A stretch of DNA of 64,000 bases from the NCBI GenBank assembly GCA_017427945.1, contig JAFRRT010000011.1:1-64000 (forward strand). The letters are read 5' to 3'. The notes below the pieces were generated by a model. That model was not told the DNA's origin, ran no database searches, and saw only the letters and a list, made by a program, of their open reading frames with translations. Positions 1-9,272 of the stretch are shown here, in pieces. The translations under genes were made by a program, and so were the position numbers. This stretch comes from Muribaculaceae bacterium. GTDB taxonomy: Bacteria > Bacteroidota > Bacteroidia > Bacteroidales > Muribaculaceae. How positions within the stretch are numbered: position 1 is the stretch's first letter; each line of letters opens with the position of its first letter.

Positions 1-189
1 CGCTGTGCTCGTGTATCTACCTGTCTTCGGAATCTTGACGTGTGGACCCGGGAGTTTCCCTTCCTTGTCTCTGCACTGTCAATTTCCTCATTGCAAACAT
101 TTCAATGAACTCTTCCATCGGCCCTCCGACCCCGCCCCTTAGGGCGTCAAAAAAATCGCTCACGCAATTTGCATCTTGTGAGTCGAAAA
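1..189 (-). other. Probable rRNA operon leader (runs off left edge)
   Basis: No protein gene is convincing here. The minus strand starts about 7 nt after a strong promoter (196-227) and continues to the window edge. It contains a boxA-like antitermination motif, GTTCATTGAAATG, at 98-110, resembling the GTTCTTTGA-type boxA of Bacteroidetes rRNA leaders. Its base composition is richer in G+C than the A/T-rich promoter flank. I infer that the 16S rRNA begins beyond position 1. An alternative is another untranslated leader. The 73-aa ORF inside it (17-238) looks accidental. Confidence 0.5.
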
Positions 190-195
190 GCGTTG

Positions 196-227
196 CAAAA
201 TTACAACCGTTCCGCGAACTGGCAAAA
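196..227 (-). promoter_or_regulatory. Strong sigma-A promoter of the left-edge transcript
   Basis: On the minus strand, TTTTG (223-227), 19 nt and TAATTTTG (196-203) match the Bacteroidetes consensus fully. Long A and T tracts lie upstream (228-310), as is usual for rRNA promoters. The rest of the gap, up to the radical SAM stop at 367, holds only a weak hairpin (330-345). Confidence 0.75.
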
Positions 228-366
228 TTTTTCAGCAACTTTTTTTCAAAAAAAATTTACCAATTTTCGCAAACCGCTGATAATCTGACAATTTCTTCAA
301 AATAAAAAATTGCCGGATTTTACGTGGTTAACCGTCAAAACGGTTTTTTGCCGTATTTTGGGCTTA

Positions 367-1146
367 TTAGGCGTTAACCTGGACCTTGATTCCGCCGTCG
401 CGGAAACGCTTGGCGATGCGCTCCAGCTCCTGTTTCGAGATCTTTTCAAGGTTTTCGGCAGGAGTCTTGCGGTCGATGCTGTAAAGCATCACTTCGCGCG
501 GCTGGATTTCCTTATAAGCGCGGAGCAACGCGTCAAGTTCCTCATCGGTGGTATTGTCAAAGTGTTTTCCGTCATATTCGCCTCTTATCATGATGGTCTG
601 CACGACACACTGCCCCTGGAACTTCTTGAGGTCGGCGATAACACCCTCAGGCAGGCAGTTGGGCGAAACGGGGCGGTTGATGGCGATGAAGGTGTGGGGA
701 ATGGCGCTGTCGAGTTTGAGGATATTGTTGTCCACCTTGAGCAGAGCGTCGGCCACAGTCTTCTTGCCCGCCATGGTCGAATTGCTGAGTACGGTCACCT
801 TGGCATCGGGGAAGAACTCAGTGCGCAACCGCAGCACGTCTTCCACGATTTTCTTGAAATCGGGGTGCAGCGTCGGCTCGCCGTTGCCCGAGAAAGTGAT
901 GACGTCGAGCGTCTGCCCCGCCTGCTTCATCTCATTGAGCACGTTGCGGAGCTGCCTCTTAACGGTTTCGCGGCTGGGCAGCCCGTCCTTACCCGGGCCC
1001 TGGGCATTGAAACCCGCCTCACAATAGACACAATCAAAAGAACAAATCTTGCCGTCGTTAGGCATGAGATTGATACCGAGGGACATTCCTAGGCGCCTGC
1101 TGTGAACAGGACCATATATCGTCGAATGAAAGATTACCGTTTGCAT
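367..1146 (-). CDS. Radical SAM protein (COG0731-like)
   Basis: This 259-aa protein has the CxxxCxxC motif of radical SAM enzymes at Cys35, Cys39 and Cys42 (CSFDCVYC), which binds the [4Fe-4S] cluster that cleaves S-adenosylmethionine. A glycine-rich SGNGEPT segment at about 86-92 is the family's SAM-binding GGE-type motif. The C-terminus has no extra cysteine-rich SPASM domain, so it is a minimal radical SAM fold. The substrate is not evident; relatives in Bacteroidetes are annotated only as radical SAM protein. It is the last gene of a three-gene minus-strand unit, 47 nt after the preceding unknown gene. No strong terminator follows. Confidence 0.88.
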   Translation of the reverse strand: MQTVIFHSTIYGPVHSRRLGMSLGINLMPNDGKICSFDCVYCEAGFNAQGPGKDGLPSRETVKRQLRNVLNEMKQAGQTLDVITFSGNGEPTLHPDFKKIVEDVLRLRTEFFPDAKVTVLSNSTMAGKKTVADALLKVDNNILKLDSAIPHTFIAINRPVSPNCLPEGVIADLKKFQGQCVVQTIMIRGEYDGKHFDNTTDEELDALLRAYKEIQPREVMLYSIDRKTPAENLEKISKQELERIAKRFRDGGIKVQVNA

Positions 1147-1193
1147 TGTATTCTGTTTTTTATTGTTGACACATTATTAATATAATATATAAG

Positions 1194-1730
1194 TCAAATG
1201 AGATTGAGTTGCTGCATAATGTCGGCAACATCGATGTGTGACATGGTGCGGCGCTGCTGCAATGCGTCGGCAAAGGTGTCCATCGCCTTTCGCACCCTGC
1301 TGTCGCCGAACAACCTCGTCAATTGCTCAAACACCTCGTCAAAGATGGGTTCCACCTCATCTCTCTCGAGCTGGCAATAATCGCGGCCATCATCACATGC
1401 AGCATCCAGCAGATCATTGCGCAGCTTGTCGTCAACACGGCTGTTGTCGAGCACCATTCGTCGACATAGGGCATTGGCGACCGCCAAACCTACCGAGACA
1501 CGATAGTGGCCCACGATGTACTGCCACGCTCCCCGCGGAGACAAGCGCGGATTGCCGGCAAAGAAAAACTCGGGCGTAAACTGGATGCATGACGAGTCCT
1601 CGCCATCAAGCCGAACAGCCGTGAACAGGTCATCGGCATCAAACACCGTCAGCCCAAGAACCATTCCGGCTACACCGTAGCTTTTGTCCAGCTCATCACG
1701 ATATTTCATCACTGTTGGCTTGTTCTTCAT
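1194..1730 (-). CDS. Conserved hypothetical protein
   Basis: I do not recognise this 178-aa protein. It is soluble and mostly helical by eye, rich in Asp, Arg and Leu, with no signal peptide, membrane segment or metal motif. The ATG at 1730 is preferred; it has a GGAAGAG-like purine stretch just upstream. A TTG at 1739, directly abutting the RNase HI stop codon, would add three residues. It lies between RNase HI and a radical SAM gene in one apparent operon, which gives no clear function. Confidence 0.7.
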   Translation of the reverse strand: MKNKPTVMKYRDELDKSYGVAGMVLGLTVFDADDLFTAVRLDGEDSSCIQFTPEFFFAGNPRLSPRGAWQYIVGHYRVSVGLAVANALCRRMVLDNSRVDDKLRNDLLDAACDDGRDYCQLERDEVEPIFDEVFEQLTRLFGDSRVRKAMDTFADALQQRRTMSHIDVADIMQQLNLI

Positions 1731-1739
1731 CTCTTCCAA

Positions 1740-2384
1740 TCATTTGCGTCCGAAATCTGCGGGTATCTCGCCCCACTCTGCTGTGTTCCACTTGAGCAAG
1801 GCATTGGACCAGACGTGGGTTGCCAGCCACCGCTCGGCACGGGCTATTATCTCAAACAGGCGCGCGTTAGCTTCGGTGTGCGCCAGCTTGGTGCGGCACT
1901 GCTTGGCACGGATCCATGCCAACGCCGTCTTGCTGTCGCTATAGATGGCAGTGTGGTCGTTGCCCTGGTTGGCGAACAGCGCTAAAGCATGTACTATAGC
2001 CAGAAACTCACCGATGTTATTGGTCGCATCAGGAAACGGCCCTTGCCTGAACAGCTCGACACCAGTCGGCACATCCACGCCACGGTACTCCATAACGCCG
2101 GGATTGCCCGAGCAGGCGCCGTCCACAGCGATGCTGTCGTGAACGATGTCGGGGATGGCCTCGTAATTGACAAACTCCCGCGGCGCCCTCGCTATCGCCC
2201 TGAGAATATCCATCTCTCCCGGGTCGTTGCGGAAGGCCTCGACAGCCTCCTCCTGTGTGGCGAAGGCCTTGTAGCGTGCTCCTGGAAATCCCTTGACCCG
2301 CAACTCACATTCAGCCCACGAGTCACAGATGCCGGGCTCAGTACCCTGCCACACAACATACCACTTGCGCTTGTCAAAAGACAT
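1740..2384 (-). CDS. rnhA: Ribonuclease HI with N-terminal viroplasmin domain
   Basis: The 214-aa enzyme cleaves the RNA strand of RNA-DNA hybrids. Residues about 7-50 form a caulimovirus viroplasmin-like hybrid-binding domain (KWYVVWQG to EEAVEAF). The RNase H fold follows, with the acidic active-site residues Asp88 (AVDGACSGNPG), Glu126 (GEFLAIV), Asp150 (YSDSKTAL) and Asp210 in the C-terminal PADFGRK. This architecture is common in Bacteroidetes and Firmicutes. It is the first gene of a three-gene minus-strand unit driven by the promoter at 2413-2445. Confidence 0.93.
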   Translation of the reverse strand: MSFDKRKWYVVWQGTEPGICDSWAECELRVKGFPGARYKAFATQEEAVEAFRNDPGEMDILRAIARAPREFVNYEAIPDIVHDSIAVDGACSGNPGVMEYRGVDVPTGVELFRQGPFPDATNNIGEFLAIVHALALFANQGNDHTAIYSDSKTALAWIRAKQCRTKLAHTEANARLFEIIARAERWLATHVWSNALLKWNTAEWGEIPADFGRK

Positions 2385-2412
2385 CTTCTTTTCTCTTTGT
2401 CACTTGAAACAA

Positions 2413-2445
2413 CAAAAGTACATCAAATTTTCCACATCGACAAAA
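2413..2445 (-). promoter_or_regulatory. Promoter of the rnhA operon
   Basis: TTTTG (2441-2445) and TACTTTTG (2413-2420) on the minus strand are separated by 20 nt, about 28 nt upstream of the rnhA start codon. Confidence 0.7.
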
Positions 2446-2475
2446 CGAGCTACAAAATTCAGGCAGGCCATCACA

Positions 2476-2507
2476 AAGGCACCTGCGGGAAAACCTGCAG
2501 GTGCCTT
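2476..2507 (-). terminator. Terminator after the CoA-transferase gene
   Basis: A perfect 11-bp stem (AAGGCACCTGC at 2476-2486 with its complement at 2497-2507) closes a 10-nt loop. It lies 70 nt after the CoA-transferase stop and just upstream of the rnhA promoter, so it separates the two units. The T tract on the minus strand is short. Confidence 0.7.
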
Positions 2508-2577
2508 ATATTGTTGCCGAGTGATTGTGAACCTAATGTGTCACATCAATCGGGCACTCCCTTTCAAATGAGGGAGA

Positions 2578-4077
2578 TTACTTCATGAACTTGGCGAAGT
2601 CGGTCTTGCGCATATCGCCATCATGCATCAAGGCACTGTGCATAGCAAAGGCGATGTCGGGATTCATCATCACGTGGCCCTTCTTGGCGAGTGTGAGATA
2701 TTCACGCAGCATGGGGCGGTAAACGGGATGAGCAGCGTGCTCAATGATTTCGTGAGCGCTCTGTACGGGATCCTTGCCGCGCAGGTCGGCGATGCCCTGG
2801 TCGGTAATGATGATGTCTACCGAGTGCGGGTTATGGTCAGGATAGGAAACCATCGGCACGATGGTGCTGATGCAGTCGTCCTTCTTGATTGACGGGCACA
2901 GGAAGATGCTGATGTAGGCATTGCGGGTGAAGTCGCCCGAACCGCCCACACCGTTCATCAGGCGTGTACCGCTCACATGGGTAGAGTTGATGTGACCGTA
3001 GATGTCGGCCTCGATAGCGGTGTTCATCGTAATGACACCCAGTCGGCGTACCACCTCGGGGTTGTTGCTGATTTCGCTGGGACGCATGAGCACCTTGTTG
3101 TGCAGCGCCTCACCCTTCTTGAAGAACTCGTCCATGGCCTGGCTGGAGAACGTCATCGAGCAGGTGCTGGCAAATTTGCACTTGCCGCTCTCGAGCAGCT
3201 CGAGCACGCTGTCCTGAATTACCTCGGTGTACATCTCAAACGGGGGGATGTCATCGCTCTTGTCAAGGGCATCGAGCACAGCGTTGGCGATGTTGCCCAC
3301 ACCGCTCTGCAACGGCAAGAACTCCTTGGGGATGCGGCCCTGCTTGAGCTCATTGACCAAGAATGCGCACACGTTACGGCCGATAGCAGCAGTCACCTCG
3401 TCAACCGGGGTGAAGGCACCCTCCTTGCTGATGGGCAGCGAAGTCTTGACAACGCCCAGAACCTTCTTGGGGTCGACATGGGCCGTGGGAGTTCCCACGC
3501 GGTCATGAGGCGTATAGATAGGAATCTCGCGACGATAAGGCGGGTCAACGGGTGTATAAACATCGTGCATACCACGGATGCTTTCGGGAATCTGGTCATT
3601 GAGCTCGACAATCACCTTGTCAGCAGTCTTGAGCCATGTGGCGGTGTTACCCATCGACGTACCCAACACGAGTTCACCGTCATCGGTGATGCTCTGTGCC
3701 TCGACGATGGCGATATCCATCTTGCCATAGAAACCATAGCGGAACTCCTGTGCCAACTCGCTCAGGTGGCGGTCGTTATAATGGATGGCATTAGCGTTGA
3801 TGGCCTTACGCATATCAGGGTGTGACTGATAAGGGGTGCGGAAGTTCAAAGCATCGGCACGGGTCAACTCACCATCGATGTGGTCGCTGGTCGAAGCACC
3901 GCTGAACAGATTAATTTTGAACTCGCGGCCTGCCTCATGCTCGCGTTTGGCGCGCTCGGCGATGGCAACGGGAACCACTTGAGGACAACCGGGCGAGGTA
4001 AAGCCCGAAACACCTACTGTGAAGCCATTTTGTACAAATTCGGCGGCTTCTTCGGCCGAAATAATCGGATAAATCAT
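2578..4077 (-). CDS. Acetyl-CoA hydrolase/transferase (succinyl-CoA:acetate type)
   Basis: This 499-aa enzyme belongs to the class I acetyl-CoA hydrolase/CoA-transferase family and probably moves CoA between succinate and acetate or propionate. The predicted catalytic glutamate is Glu285 in YTEVIQD, and the CoA-binding GVGNIANAVL motif is at 259-268. Length is as expected for the Cat1/AarC group. It ends a minus-strand gene series with pgi (32-nt gap) and a GNAT protein. With fumarate reductase elsewhere in the window it fits succinate/propionate fermentation. Whether the in-vivo acceptor is acetate, propionate or succinate cannot be settled from sequence. Confidence 0.92.
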   Translation of the reverse strand: MIYPIISAEEAAEFVQNGFTVGVSGFTSPGCPQVVPVAIAERAKREHEAGREFKINLFSGASTSDHIDGELTRADALNFRTPYQSHPDMRKAINANAIHYNDRHLSELAQEFRYGFYGKMDIAIVEAQSITDDGELVLGTSMGNTATWLKTADKVIVELNDQIPESIRGMHDVYTPVDPPYRREIPIYTPHDRVGTPTAHVDPKKVLGVVKTSLPISKEGAFTPVDEVTAAIGRNVCAFLVNELKQGRIPKEFLPLQSGVGNIANAVLDALDKSDDIPPFEMYTEVIQDSVLELLESGKCKFASTCSMTFSSQAMDEFFKKGEALHNKVLMRPSEISNNPEVVRRLGVITMNTAIEADIYGHINSTHVSGTRLMNGVGGSGDFTRNAYISIFLCPSIKKDDCISTIVPMVSYPDHNPHSVDIIITDQGIADLRGKDPVQSAHEIIEHAAHPVYRPMLREYLTLAKKGHVMMNPDIAFAMHSALMHDGDMRKTDFAKFMK

Positions 4078-4109
4078 ATTATTAGTTTTAAGTTTTGAGT
4101 CCTTAGTTT

Positions 4110-5429
4110 TTAACTGTTTAACTTGGCTTTGATGGCAGCACTGGCCTCCTCGTAGCCAGGCTTGTCGAGCAGAGCGAACATGTTCTTCTTGTAGGCCTCG
4201 ACTCCGGGCTGGTCAAACGGGTTCACACCCAGCATATAGCCGCTCACACCACAGGCTTTCTCAAAGAAGTAAATCAACTGTCCCAAGTAGCGCTCGGTCA
4301 CTGCGGGGATGGTGATGAGCAGGTTGGGCACGCCGCCGTCGATGTGCGCCAGGCGGGTTCCCAGCTCGGCCATCTTGTTCACATAGTCCACATTCTTGCC
4401 GGCGATGTAGTTCAAACCGTCAAGGTCGGCCTCGTCGGTGGGGATAACGACCTCATGCTGCTGGTCGCCCACACTGAGCACCGTTTCAAAGATGGTGCGC
4501 TCGCCATCCTGAATCCACTGGCCCATGCTGTGCAGGTCGGTGGTAAAGTCTACGCTGGCGGGGAAGATGCCCTTGTGAGTCTTGCCCTCGCTCTCGCCGT
4601 AGAGCTGCTTCCACCACTCGGCAAGGAAGTGCAGACGCGGAGCGAAGTTGACCAATATCTCGATTTTCTTGCCATTCTGGTAAAGGGCGTTGCGGGCGAT
4701 GGCATAGTTCAATACCTGCTCGTCGCCGTTCTGCTCCATCTCGACAGCTCCAGCCACGAGGGCGCGGATGTCAAACCCTGCAACAGCGATGGGCAACAGG
4801 CCCACAGGAGTGAGCACCGAGAAACGGCCACCCACATTGTCGGGGATGACATAGGTCGCATAACCCTCCTGGGTAGCCAGATTACGCAAAGCACCGCGCT
4901 TGGCGTCGGTCACGGCTACGATGTTGCGCTGTGCAAAGCCCTTACCCTCCTGCTTCTCGAGCATCTCCTTGAACAGGCGGAAGGCAATGGCGGGCTCGGT
5001 CGTCGTTCCCGACTTGGAAATGACGATGATACCGAACTTGTGGCCACGCACCAGGTCCATCAGGTCATACAGGTAGTCCTCGCCGATGTTGTTGCCGGCA
5101 AAAAGCACCTTGGGACCATTGCCCGTCTTGTAGGGTGCAAAATGGTCGCTCAACGCCTCAATGATGGCCTTGGCACCAAGATAACTGCCACCGATACCAA
5201 TGGTGATGACATACTCGCACTCCTGACGCAGAATGGCTGCGCTGCGCTCGATATCCTGCAGTTGCTGCTCGTCGATGCTGCTGGGCAGATGAAGCCACCC
5301 CAGAAAATCGTTGCCTGCACCGCTACCGCTCTCCAGCGTCTGCTTGGCGGCCATAGCCGTGTCGTTCAACGCTTGAGAGTTCAGCCCTTCAAGGGCATAT
5401 TTGCTAATGACTTGAATTGAATTGTTCAT
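4110..5429 (-). CDS. pgi: Glucose-6-phosphate isomerase
   Basis: The 439-aa enzyme interconverts glucose 6-phosphate and fructose 6-phosphate. It has the short Bacteroidetes/Gram-positive form. Sugar-phosphate-binding motifs are visible: GIGGSYLG at 78-85, [12 protein letters not shown], and [11 protein letters not shown]. The reading frame stays open upstream to 5594, but that extension overlaps the preceding gene and has no family similarity; [15 protein letters not shown] at 5429 is the natural start. It lies 28 nt after the GNAT-like gene and 32 nt before the CoA-transferase, in one apparent operon. Confidence 0.95.
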   Translation of the reverse strand: MNNSIQVISKYALEGLNSQALNDTAMAAKQTLESGSGAGNDFLGWLHLPSSIDEQQLQDIERSAAILRQECEYVITIGIGGSYLGAKAIIEALSDHFAPYKTGNGPKVLFAGNNIGEDYLYDLMDLVRGHKFGIIVISKSGTTTEPAIAFRLFKEMLEKQEGKGFAQRNIVAVTDAKRGALRNLATQEGYATYVIPDNVGGRFSVLTPVGLLPIAVAGFDIRALVAGAVEMEQNGDEQVLNYAIARNALYQNGKKIEILVNFAPRLHFLAEWWKQLYGESEGKTHKGIFPASVDFTTDLHSMGQWIQDGERTIFETVLSVGDQQHEVVIPTDEADLDGLNYIAGKNVDYVNKMAELGTRLAHIDGGVPNLLITIPAVTERYLGQLIYFFEKACGVSGYMLGVNPFDQPGVEAYKKNMFALLDKPGYEEASAAIKAKLNS

Positions 5430-5457
5430 TTTGATATTTATGGTTTTAATTGTGTTG

Positions 5458-6591
5458 TCAAATCTCTTTGGTGTAAGCCCTGCGACGCTTGTGCTGCTCG
5501 TTCTCGAAATAATCCCACTGTTGAAGCACCTTGGTATTGTGTTCCAACTCGTGGTTACTCTCGGCATACTTGTAGCCCAGCTTGGCGTACACACGGATGA
5601 GGTCTTCGAGGATGAGTGAGTTCACGCCCTTATTCTGGAACTCGGGCTTCACGCCGATGAGCATGAGGTCAACCACATCGTTGTGCTTAAAGGCATCGAC
5701 CAGGTATTTCCAACCCATAGGGAACAAGCGGCCACGGTTCTTGATGAGTGCCTTGGACATCGACGGGATGGTGATGCCCACGCCGATGAGTTCACGCGTG
5801 GTCTTGTCAACAACCATCGACAGATCATCGAGCGGCAAGAAGGGCAGATACATCTTGATGTAGTGCTTAATCTGCTTATCGGTGAGCGGTGAGTAGCCGA
5901 ACAAATCGTCATAGGCCACATTAATCAGCTTGAAGATGGCATCACCGTAATCGGCAACCAGTTTCTTGCGGTTAGTGTATTTGATGGTCGTTAGGTTGAG
6001 TCGTTCGCTGATAAGATTTGCGATGCGTGATATTTTTTCAGGCACCTCTTTGGGAATGGTAATCAGGAATTCCAGCCAATCCACGTCCTTGACAAATCCC
6101 ATGCGGTCCATGTGCTCGGGGTAGTAGGAATGGTTATAGACGGCTCCAGTGGTACCTATCCGGTCAAAGCCCTCAACGAGCATGCCCTCGGGATCCATGT
6201 CGGTAAAGCCCAGAGGACCTGTCAAGTGCTCCATGCCCTTACTCTTTCCCCATTTTGTCACGGCTTCGAAGAGTGCGTCAACGACTTCGGCATCGTCGAT
6301 GAAATCGATGTAGCTGAAACGGGCCTCTTTTTTGTTGTTTCGCTCGTTCACCACATGGTTGATGATGCCCGCAATGCGACCAACGATTTTGCCATCGCGG
6401 TAAGCCATGAAATAAACAGACTCGCAGAAGTCAAACGCCGGGTTCTTGTCGGGCCTGAGGGTGTTCACCTCGTCGGTCACCAGTGGCGGCACAAAGTACT
6501 CGCTGTCACGGTAGATGACGTCGATGGGGAAATGCACAAACTTCAACAAGTTGCGCTTGGTGGGTTGGATTTCTCTGATTTCTACAGCCAT
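5458..6591 (-). CDS. GNAT-like N-acetyltransferase family protein (YghO-like)
   Basis: This 377-aa protein is widespread in Bacteroidetes. The C-terminal part carries a GNAT-type fold, with the [13 protein letters not shown] segment matching the acetyl-CoA-binding R/QxxGxG region and a following helix of the [12 protein letters not shown] type. The N-terminal half ([18 protein letters not shown], then VGRIAGIIN) resembles a degenerate first GNAT repeat. No signal peptide is visible, so it should be cytosolic. The acceptor is unknown. It precedes pgi by 28 nt. I am sure of the family and unsure of the function. Confidence 0.8.
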   Translation of the reverse strand: MAVEIREIQPTKRNLLKFVHFPIDVIYRDSEYFVPPLVTDEVNTLRPDKNPAFDFCESVYFMAYRDGKIVGRIAGIINHVVNERNNKKEARFSYIDFIDDAEVVDALFEAVTKWGKSKGMEHLTGPLGFTDMDPEGMLVEGFDRIGTTGAVYNHSYYPEHMDRMGFVKDVDWLEFLITIPKEVPEKISRIANLISERLNLTTIKYTNRKKLVADYGDAIFKLINVAYDDLFGYSPLTDKQIKHYIKMYLPFLPLDDLSMVVDKTTRELIGVGITIPSMSKALIKNRGRLFPMGWKYLVDAFKHNDVVDLMLIGVKPEFQNKGVNSLILEDLIRVYAKLGYKYAESNHELEHNTKVLQQWDYFENEQHKRRRAYTKEI

Positions 6592-6631
6592 GAGTTGTTG
6601 TTTTAAATATGATTACTGACACCTGGTCACC

Positions 6632-6736
6632 TTAAGCATAGTAATGATTGAGCCACCACAACAGGCCAAGCAAAACCACCAGAATAAGGTCCAGCTTGAG
6701 AAAAAACCAGGTGTAATATCGTTTCTCGGGTGTCAT
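6632..6736 (-). CDS. Small single-pass membrane protein, 34 aa
   Basis: A short ORF begins with ATG only 2 nt after the zinc-ribbon gene's stop codon and ends at TAA, 40 nt before the GNAT gene. It encodes a basic N-terminus (MTPEKRYYTW), a hydrophobic stretch of about 20 residues rich in Leu and Val ending in LLWWLN, and a short HYYA tail. This is the pattern of a small inner-membrane protein. Tight coupling to the upstream gene and a clean hydrophobic profile support translation. No family is recognised; conservation in relatives would decide. Confidence 0.55.
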   Translation of the reverse strand: MTPEKRYYTWFFLKLDLILVVLLGLLWWLNHYYA

Positions 6737-6738
6737 GC

Positions 6739-8226
6739 TTATTCCACGTTCTTGGCCTTATCGTGCACCAGATCATAGGTCATGGAGCCGTTTGAGGTCT
6801 TGATGAGAACGTTGTTGTCGCCATTGAAGCTGATGTTCGAGGCTGCACCGTTCTTACCGCCATAGATGGTAAAGTACTTACGGGTGCTCTTGTTGAAGCC
6901 GACTACCGAGCCCTTGGTGTCGAGGAATACAAGGTAACGGTCATTCTCCAGTTTTTCCTTGATTTCCTTCATGTTAATGATGGGCTTGTCATACTGGGTG
7001 GGCTTCATCTTCACTTCCTCGCCCTCCTTGAGCTTGCCCATGTTCTCGGCATTGTCGTGATCCCACTTGGCTTCGGCATTCTCCTCGCCGGCAAGTGCTT
7101 TCTCCTCTTCTTCCTTGGCCTTGGCTTCCTCCTCGGCATCTATCTCTTCTTGAGTAGCTACACGGATTGAACCCAGGCTGGCAGCCTCCTGGCGCAGGAA
7201 TGCGCGCTCGCTGGTACTCGAGTTCTCGAGGGGACCGCGGCTATAGACATACTGGCGGCCGTCGGTGCGGGAACGTATCTGGCCATCATAGGTCAAGGTG
7301 GTCATCTTTTTGGCATCGATGTCATAAAGCGCCAATGTCACACGACCGTTGTTGCCCTCTCCGGCACCTTTCAAGTGATTGAGGAAGGCAAAGTACAGAC
7401 ACTGCTTGCCATCGACCGTGACGGCACGAGGCACGTTCATCGCGTCGGCAATGAGCGAACTGTTGTCCATGATGATGCTGCGGCCGTCATAATACTTGGT
7501 CTGTCCCAGTTCGGTCTTCCACTGGGCACCGTCGCGGGTGAGAGTATAGACCTTGATGAAGGGGCGGTTGGTGTCGTCTTTATAGGTCACGCCGACGATG
7601 CGCTCGGGTGTGTCGGGGTCGGTGCTGGCAAAGCGCACAGCACATCCCGTATAGGCCTTGTCGTCGGTATAGCCGTTACGGCTCAATTCGGCAGTCAGTA
7701 CCTGCATGGGCTCTTGACTGCTGTCGGCTGCGAGGGCCGCGCTGTCGGCGCGTGCTTCCAGACGGTTATTCTCTTGATTGTTGCAATGACGCAGCATACT
7801 CAACAGTCCGATAAGAAGACCCAAAAGAATAAAACCGATGATCAAGTTACGGTTGAATTGTGAACGTCCGCCTTGAACATCATCATCTTCATCCTCGTCA
7901 TCATCTTCCTCGATGTCGGGTTCACGCCAGGCGTTAGCCGGCTGACGCGCTGCTTGACGTTCTTGGGCCATCTTTTGCTCATTATAGGTCATTCCCTGTT
8001 TGGAAGCTTGACTAGCTGCAGCAGGGGCTGCCGCTGCAGCCGATTCCTTCACGGCAACGTTCACTGCATCGTCAACCGCCTTGCCGCAATGAGGGCAAAA
8101 TACCGATGTGGACGGCATTGGCTTGTGGCAATAACTGCAAATGATCTCACTGCTCATGCGGTAACCGCAATGGTTGCAAAAGGCTGAATCCTCGGGAACC
8201 TCGTGTCCGCAATGTTGACATCTCAT
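6739..8226 (-). CDS. Zinc-ribbon membrane protein with large extracytoplasmic domain
   Basis: The 495-aa protein starts with two zinc ribbons: Cys3/Cys6/Cys17/Cys20 and Cys30/Cys33/Cys44/Cys47. An Ala/Gln-rich linker and an acidic run (105-116) follow, then one membrane segment at about 127-146. Residues 150-495 form a soluble domain that includes a Glu/Ala/Lys-rich, probably coiled-coil stretch and a C-terminal beta-rich part. The cytosolic zinc ribbons with a trans-membrane link suggest a sensor or scaffold, but no catalytic motif is seen. It is the first gene of the minus-strand series ending with the CoA-transferase. Confidence 0.8.
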   Translation of the reverse strand: MRCQHCGHEVPEDSAFCNHCGYRMSSEIICSYCHKPMPSTSVFCPHCGKAVDDAVNVAVKESAAAAAPAAASQASKQGMTYNEQKMAQERQAARQPANAWREPDIEEDDDEDEDDDVQGGRSQFNRNLIIGFILLGLLIGLLSMLRHCNNQENNRLEARADSAALAADSSQEPMQVLTAELSRNGYTDDKAYTGCAVRFASTDPDTPERIVGVTYKDDTNRPFIKVYTLTRDGAQWKTELGQTKYYDGRSIIMDNSSLIADAMNVPRAVTVDGKQCLYFAFLNHLKGAGEGNNGRVTLALYDIDAKKMTTLTYDGQIRSRTDGRQYVYSRGPLENSSTSERAFLRQEAASLGSIRVATQEEIDAEEEAKAKEEEEKALAGEENAEAKWDHDNAENMGKLKEGEEVKMKPTQYDKPIINMKEIKEKLENDRYLVFLDTKGSVVGFNKSTRKYFTIYGGKNGAASNISFNGDNNVLIKTSNGSMTYDLVHDKAKNVE

Positions 8227-8275
8227 AATTGTAATCTATTTAAGCGTTTATTAAACTTCGTTTAATTTCAACCTG

Positions 8276-8283
8276 CAAAGGTA
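8276..8283 (-). promoter_or_regulatory. -7 element of the zinc-ribbon operon
   Basis: TACCTTTG on the minus strand lies about 50 nt upstream of the zinc-ribbon gene. No clear TTTG -33 element is seen. Confidence 0.55.
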
Positions 8284-8328
8284 TCAATTTTAGTTAAATT
8301 AACGACACTCTTTCTCCCAAAAAATCAC

Positions 8329-9240
8329 TCACACCATCAGGGCTGCGGCGGTCTTGGCGGCTAAGCGGGCATTGTTGAGTACCAGCTGGATGTTGCTGGC
8401 AAGGCTGTCGCCACCAGTGAGATCTTTGACTTTAGCGAGCAGGAACGGTGTGGTCTCCTTGCCTCGGATGCCTAAGCGGTTCGCTTCGTCAATCGCCTCA
8501 TCAATCGCCTTGTTGATGACGTCGGCGGGCATGGAATACTCCTCGGGAATGGGGTTCGTAACGAGCATACCGCCCTGCAGGCCCATATCAAGCTTGGCCT
8601 TGAAGGCGGCGGCGAGGTCTTCGGGGGTATCGATGCGGTAATCCACCTTGAAACCGCTGTGACGGGTATAGAAAGCAGGCAGCTCCTCGGTACCGTAGCC
8701 GATGACAGGCACGCCCTTGGTTTCCAGATACTCCAGCGTCAAGCCTAAATCAAGGATGGACTTGGCACCGGCACAGATGACCATGACAGGCGTCATGGCA
8801 AGTTCCTCAAGGTCGGCACTGATGTCCATCGTCGTCTCGGCACCGCGATGCACGCCGCCGATGCCACCGGTGGCAAACACCTTGATGCCGGCCTTCGCGG
8901 CGATAATCATGGTGGTAGTGACGGTGGTTGCACCGTCCTCGCCGCGGGCGATGAGCACGGGCAAGTCACGGCGCGACGCCTTGGTCACAGCCTGGCCTTT
9001 TTTGCCCAGATACTCGATTTCCTCGGGTGTGCAGCCCGCTTTAAATTTGCCGCCGATGATGGCGATGGTGGCTGGCACAGCCCCATTGTCGCGGATGGTC
9101 TGCTCGACCTTCAAAGCCGTTTCCACATTCTGCGGATAAGGCATACCGTGCGAAATAATGGTCGACTCCAGCGCCACCACAGGGCGCCCTTCATTAAGTG
9201 CCTGTTGCACTTCGGCTGAAATAGATAAATACTTGTTCAT
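8329..9240 (-). CDS. psuG: Pseudouridine-5'-phosphate glycosidase
   Basis: The 303-aa enzyme cleaves the C-C glycosidic bond of pseudouridine 5'-phosphate to uracil and ribose 5-phosphate. The catalytic residues of the family can be placed: Glu25 (VALESTIISHG), Lys87 and the nucleophilic Lys160 in GAKSILDLG. A GGIGGVHRGAE phosphate-binding loop is at about 125-135. Length matches the E. coli enzyme. It lies 32 nt after the kinase gene, so both steps of pseudouridine catabolism are together. Confidence 0.95.
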   Translation of the reverse strand: MNKYLSISAEVQQALNEGRPVVALESTIISHGMPYPQNVETALKVEQTIRDNGAVPATIAIIGGKFKAGCTPEEIEYLGKKGQAVTKASRRDLPVLIARGEDGATTVTTTMIIAAKAGIKVFATGGIGGVHRGAETTMDISADLEELAMTPVMVICAGAKSILDLGLTLEYLETKGVPVIGYGTEELPAFYTRHSGFKVDYRIDTPEDLAAAFKAKLDMGLQGGMLVTNPIPEEYSMPADVINKAIDEAIDEANRLGIRGKETTPFLLAKVKDLTGGDSLASNIQLVLNNARLAAKTAAALMV

Positions 9241-9272
9241 ATTGTTATGTTTATTTGTTAAATTCCTTATTC

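Noticed and set aside
17..238. 73-aa minus-strand ORF at the left edge (and a plus-strand ORF 42-305)
   Set aside because: They lie in the likely rRNA leader, cross the promoter, and look like no protein family.
330..345. Terminator of the radical SAM unit
   Set aside because: The 6-bp hairpin AACCGT/ACGGTT has its T tract on the plus strand, the wrong side for the minus-strand gene.
4110..5594. Longer pgi frame starting at 5594
   Set aside because: The first 55 codons overlap the GNAT-like gene's C-terminal region and show no pgi similarity.
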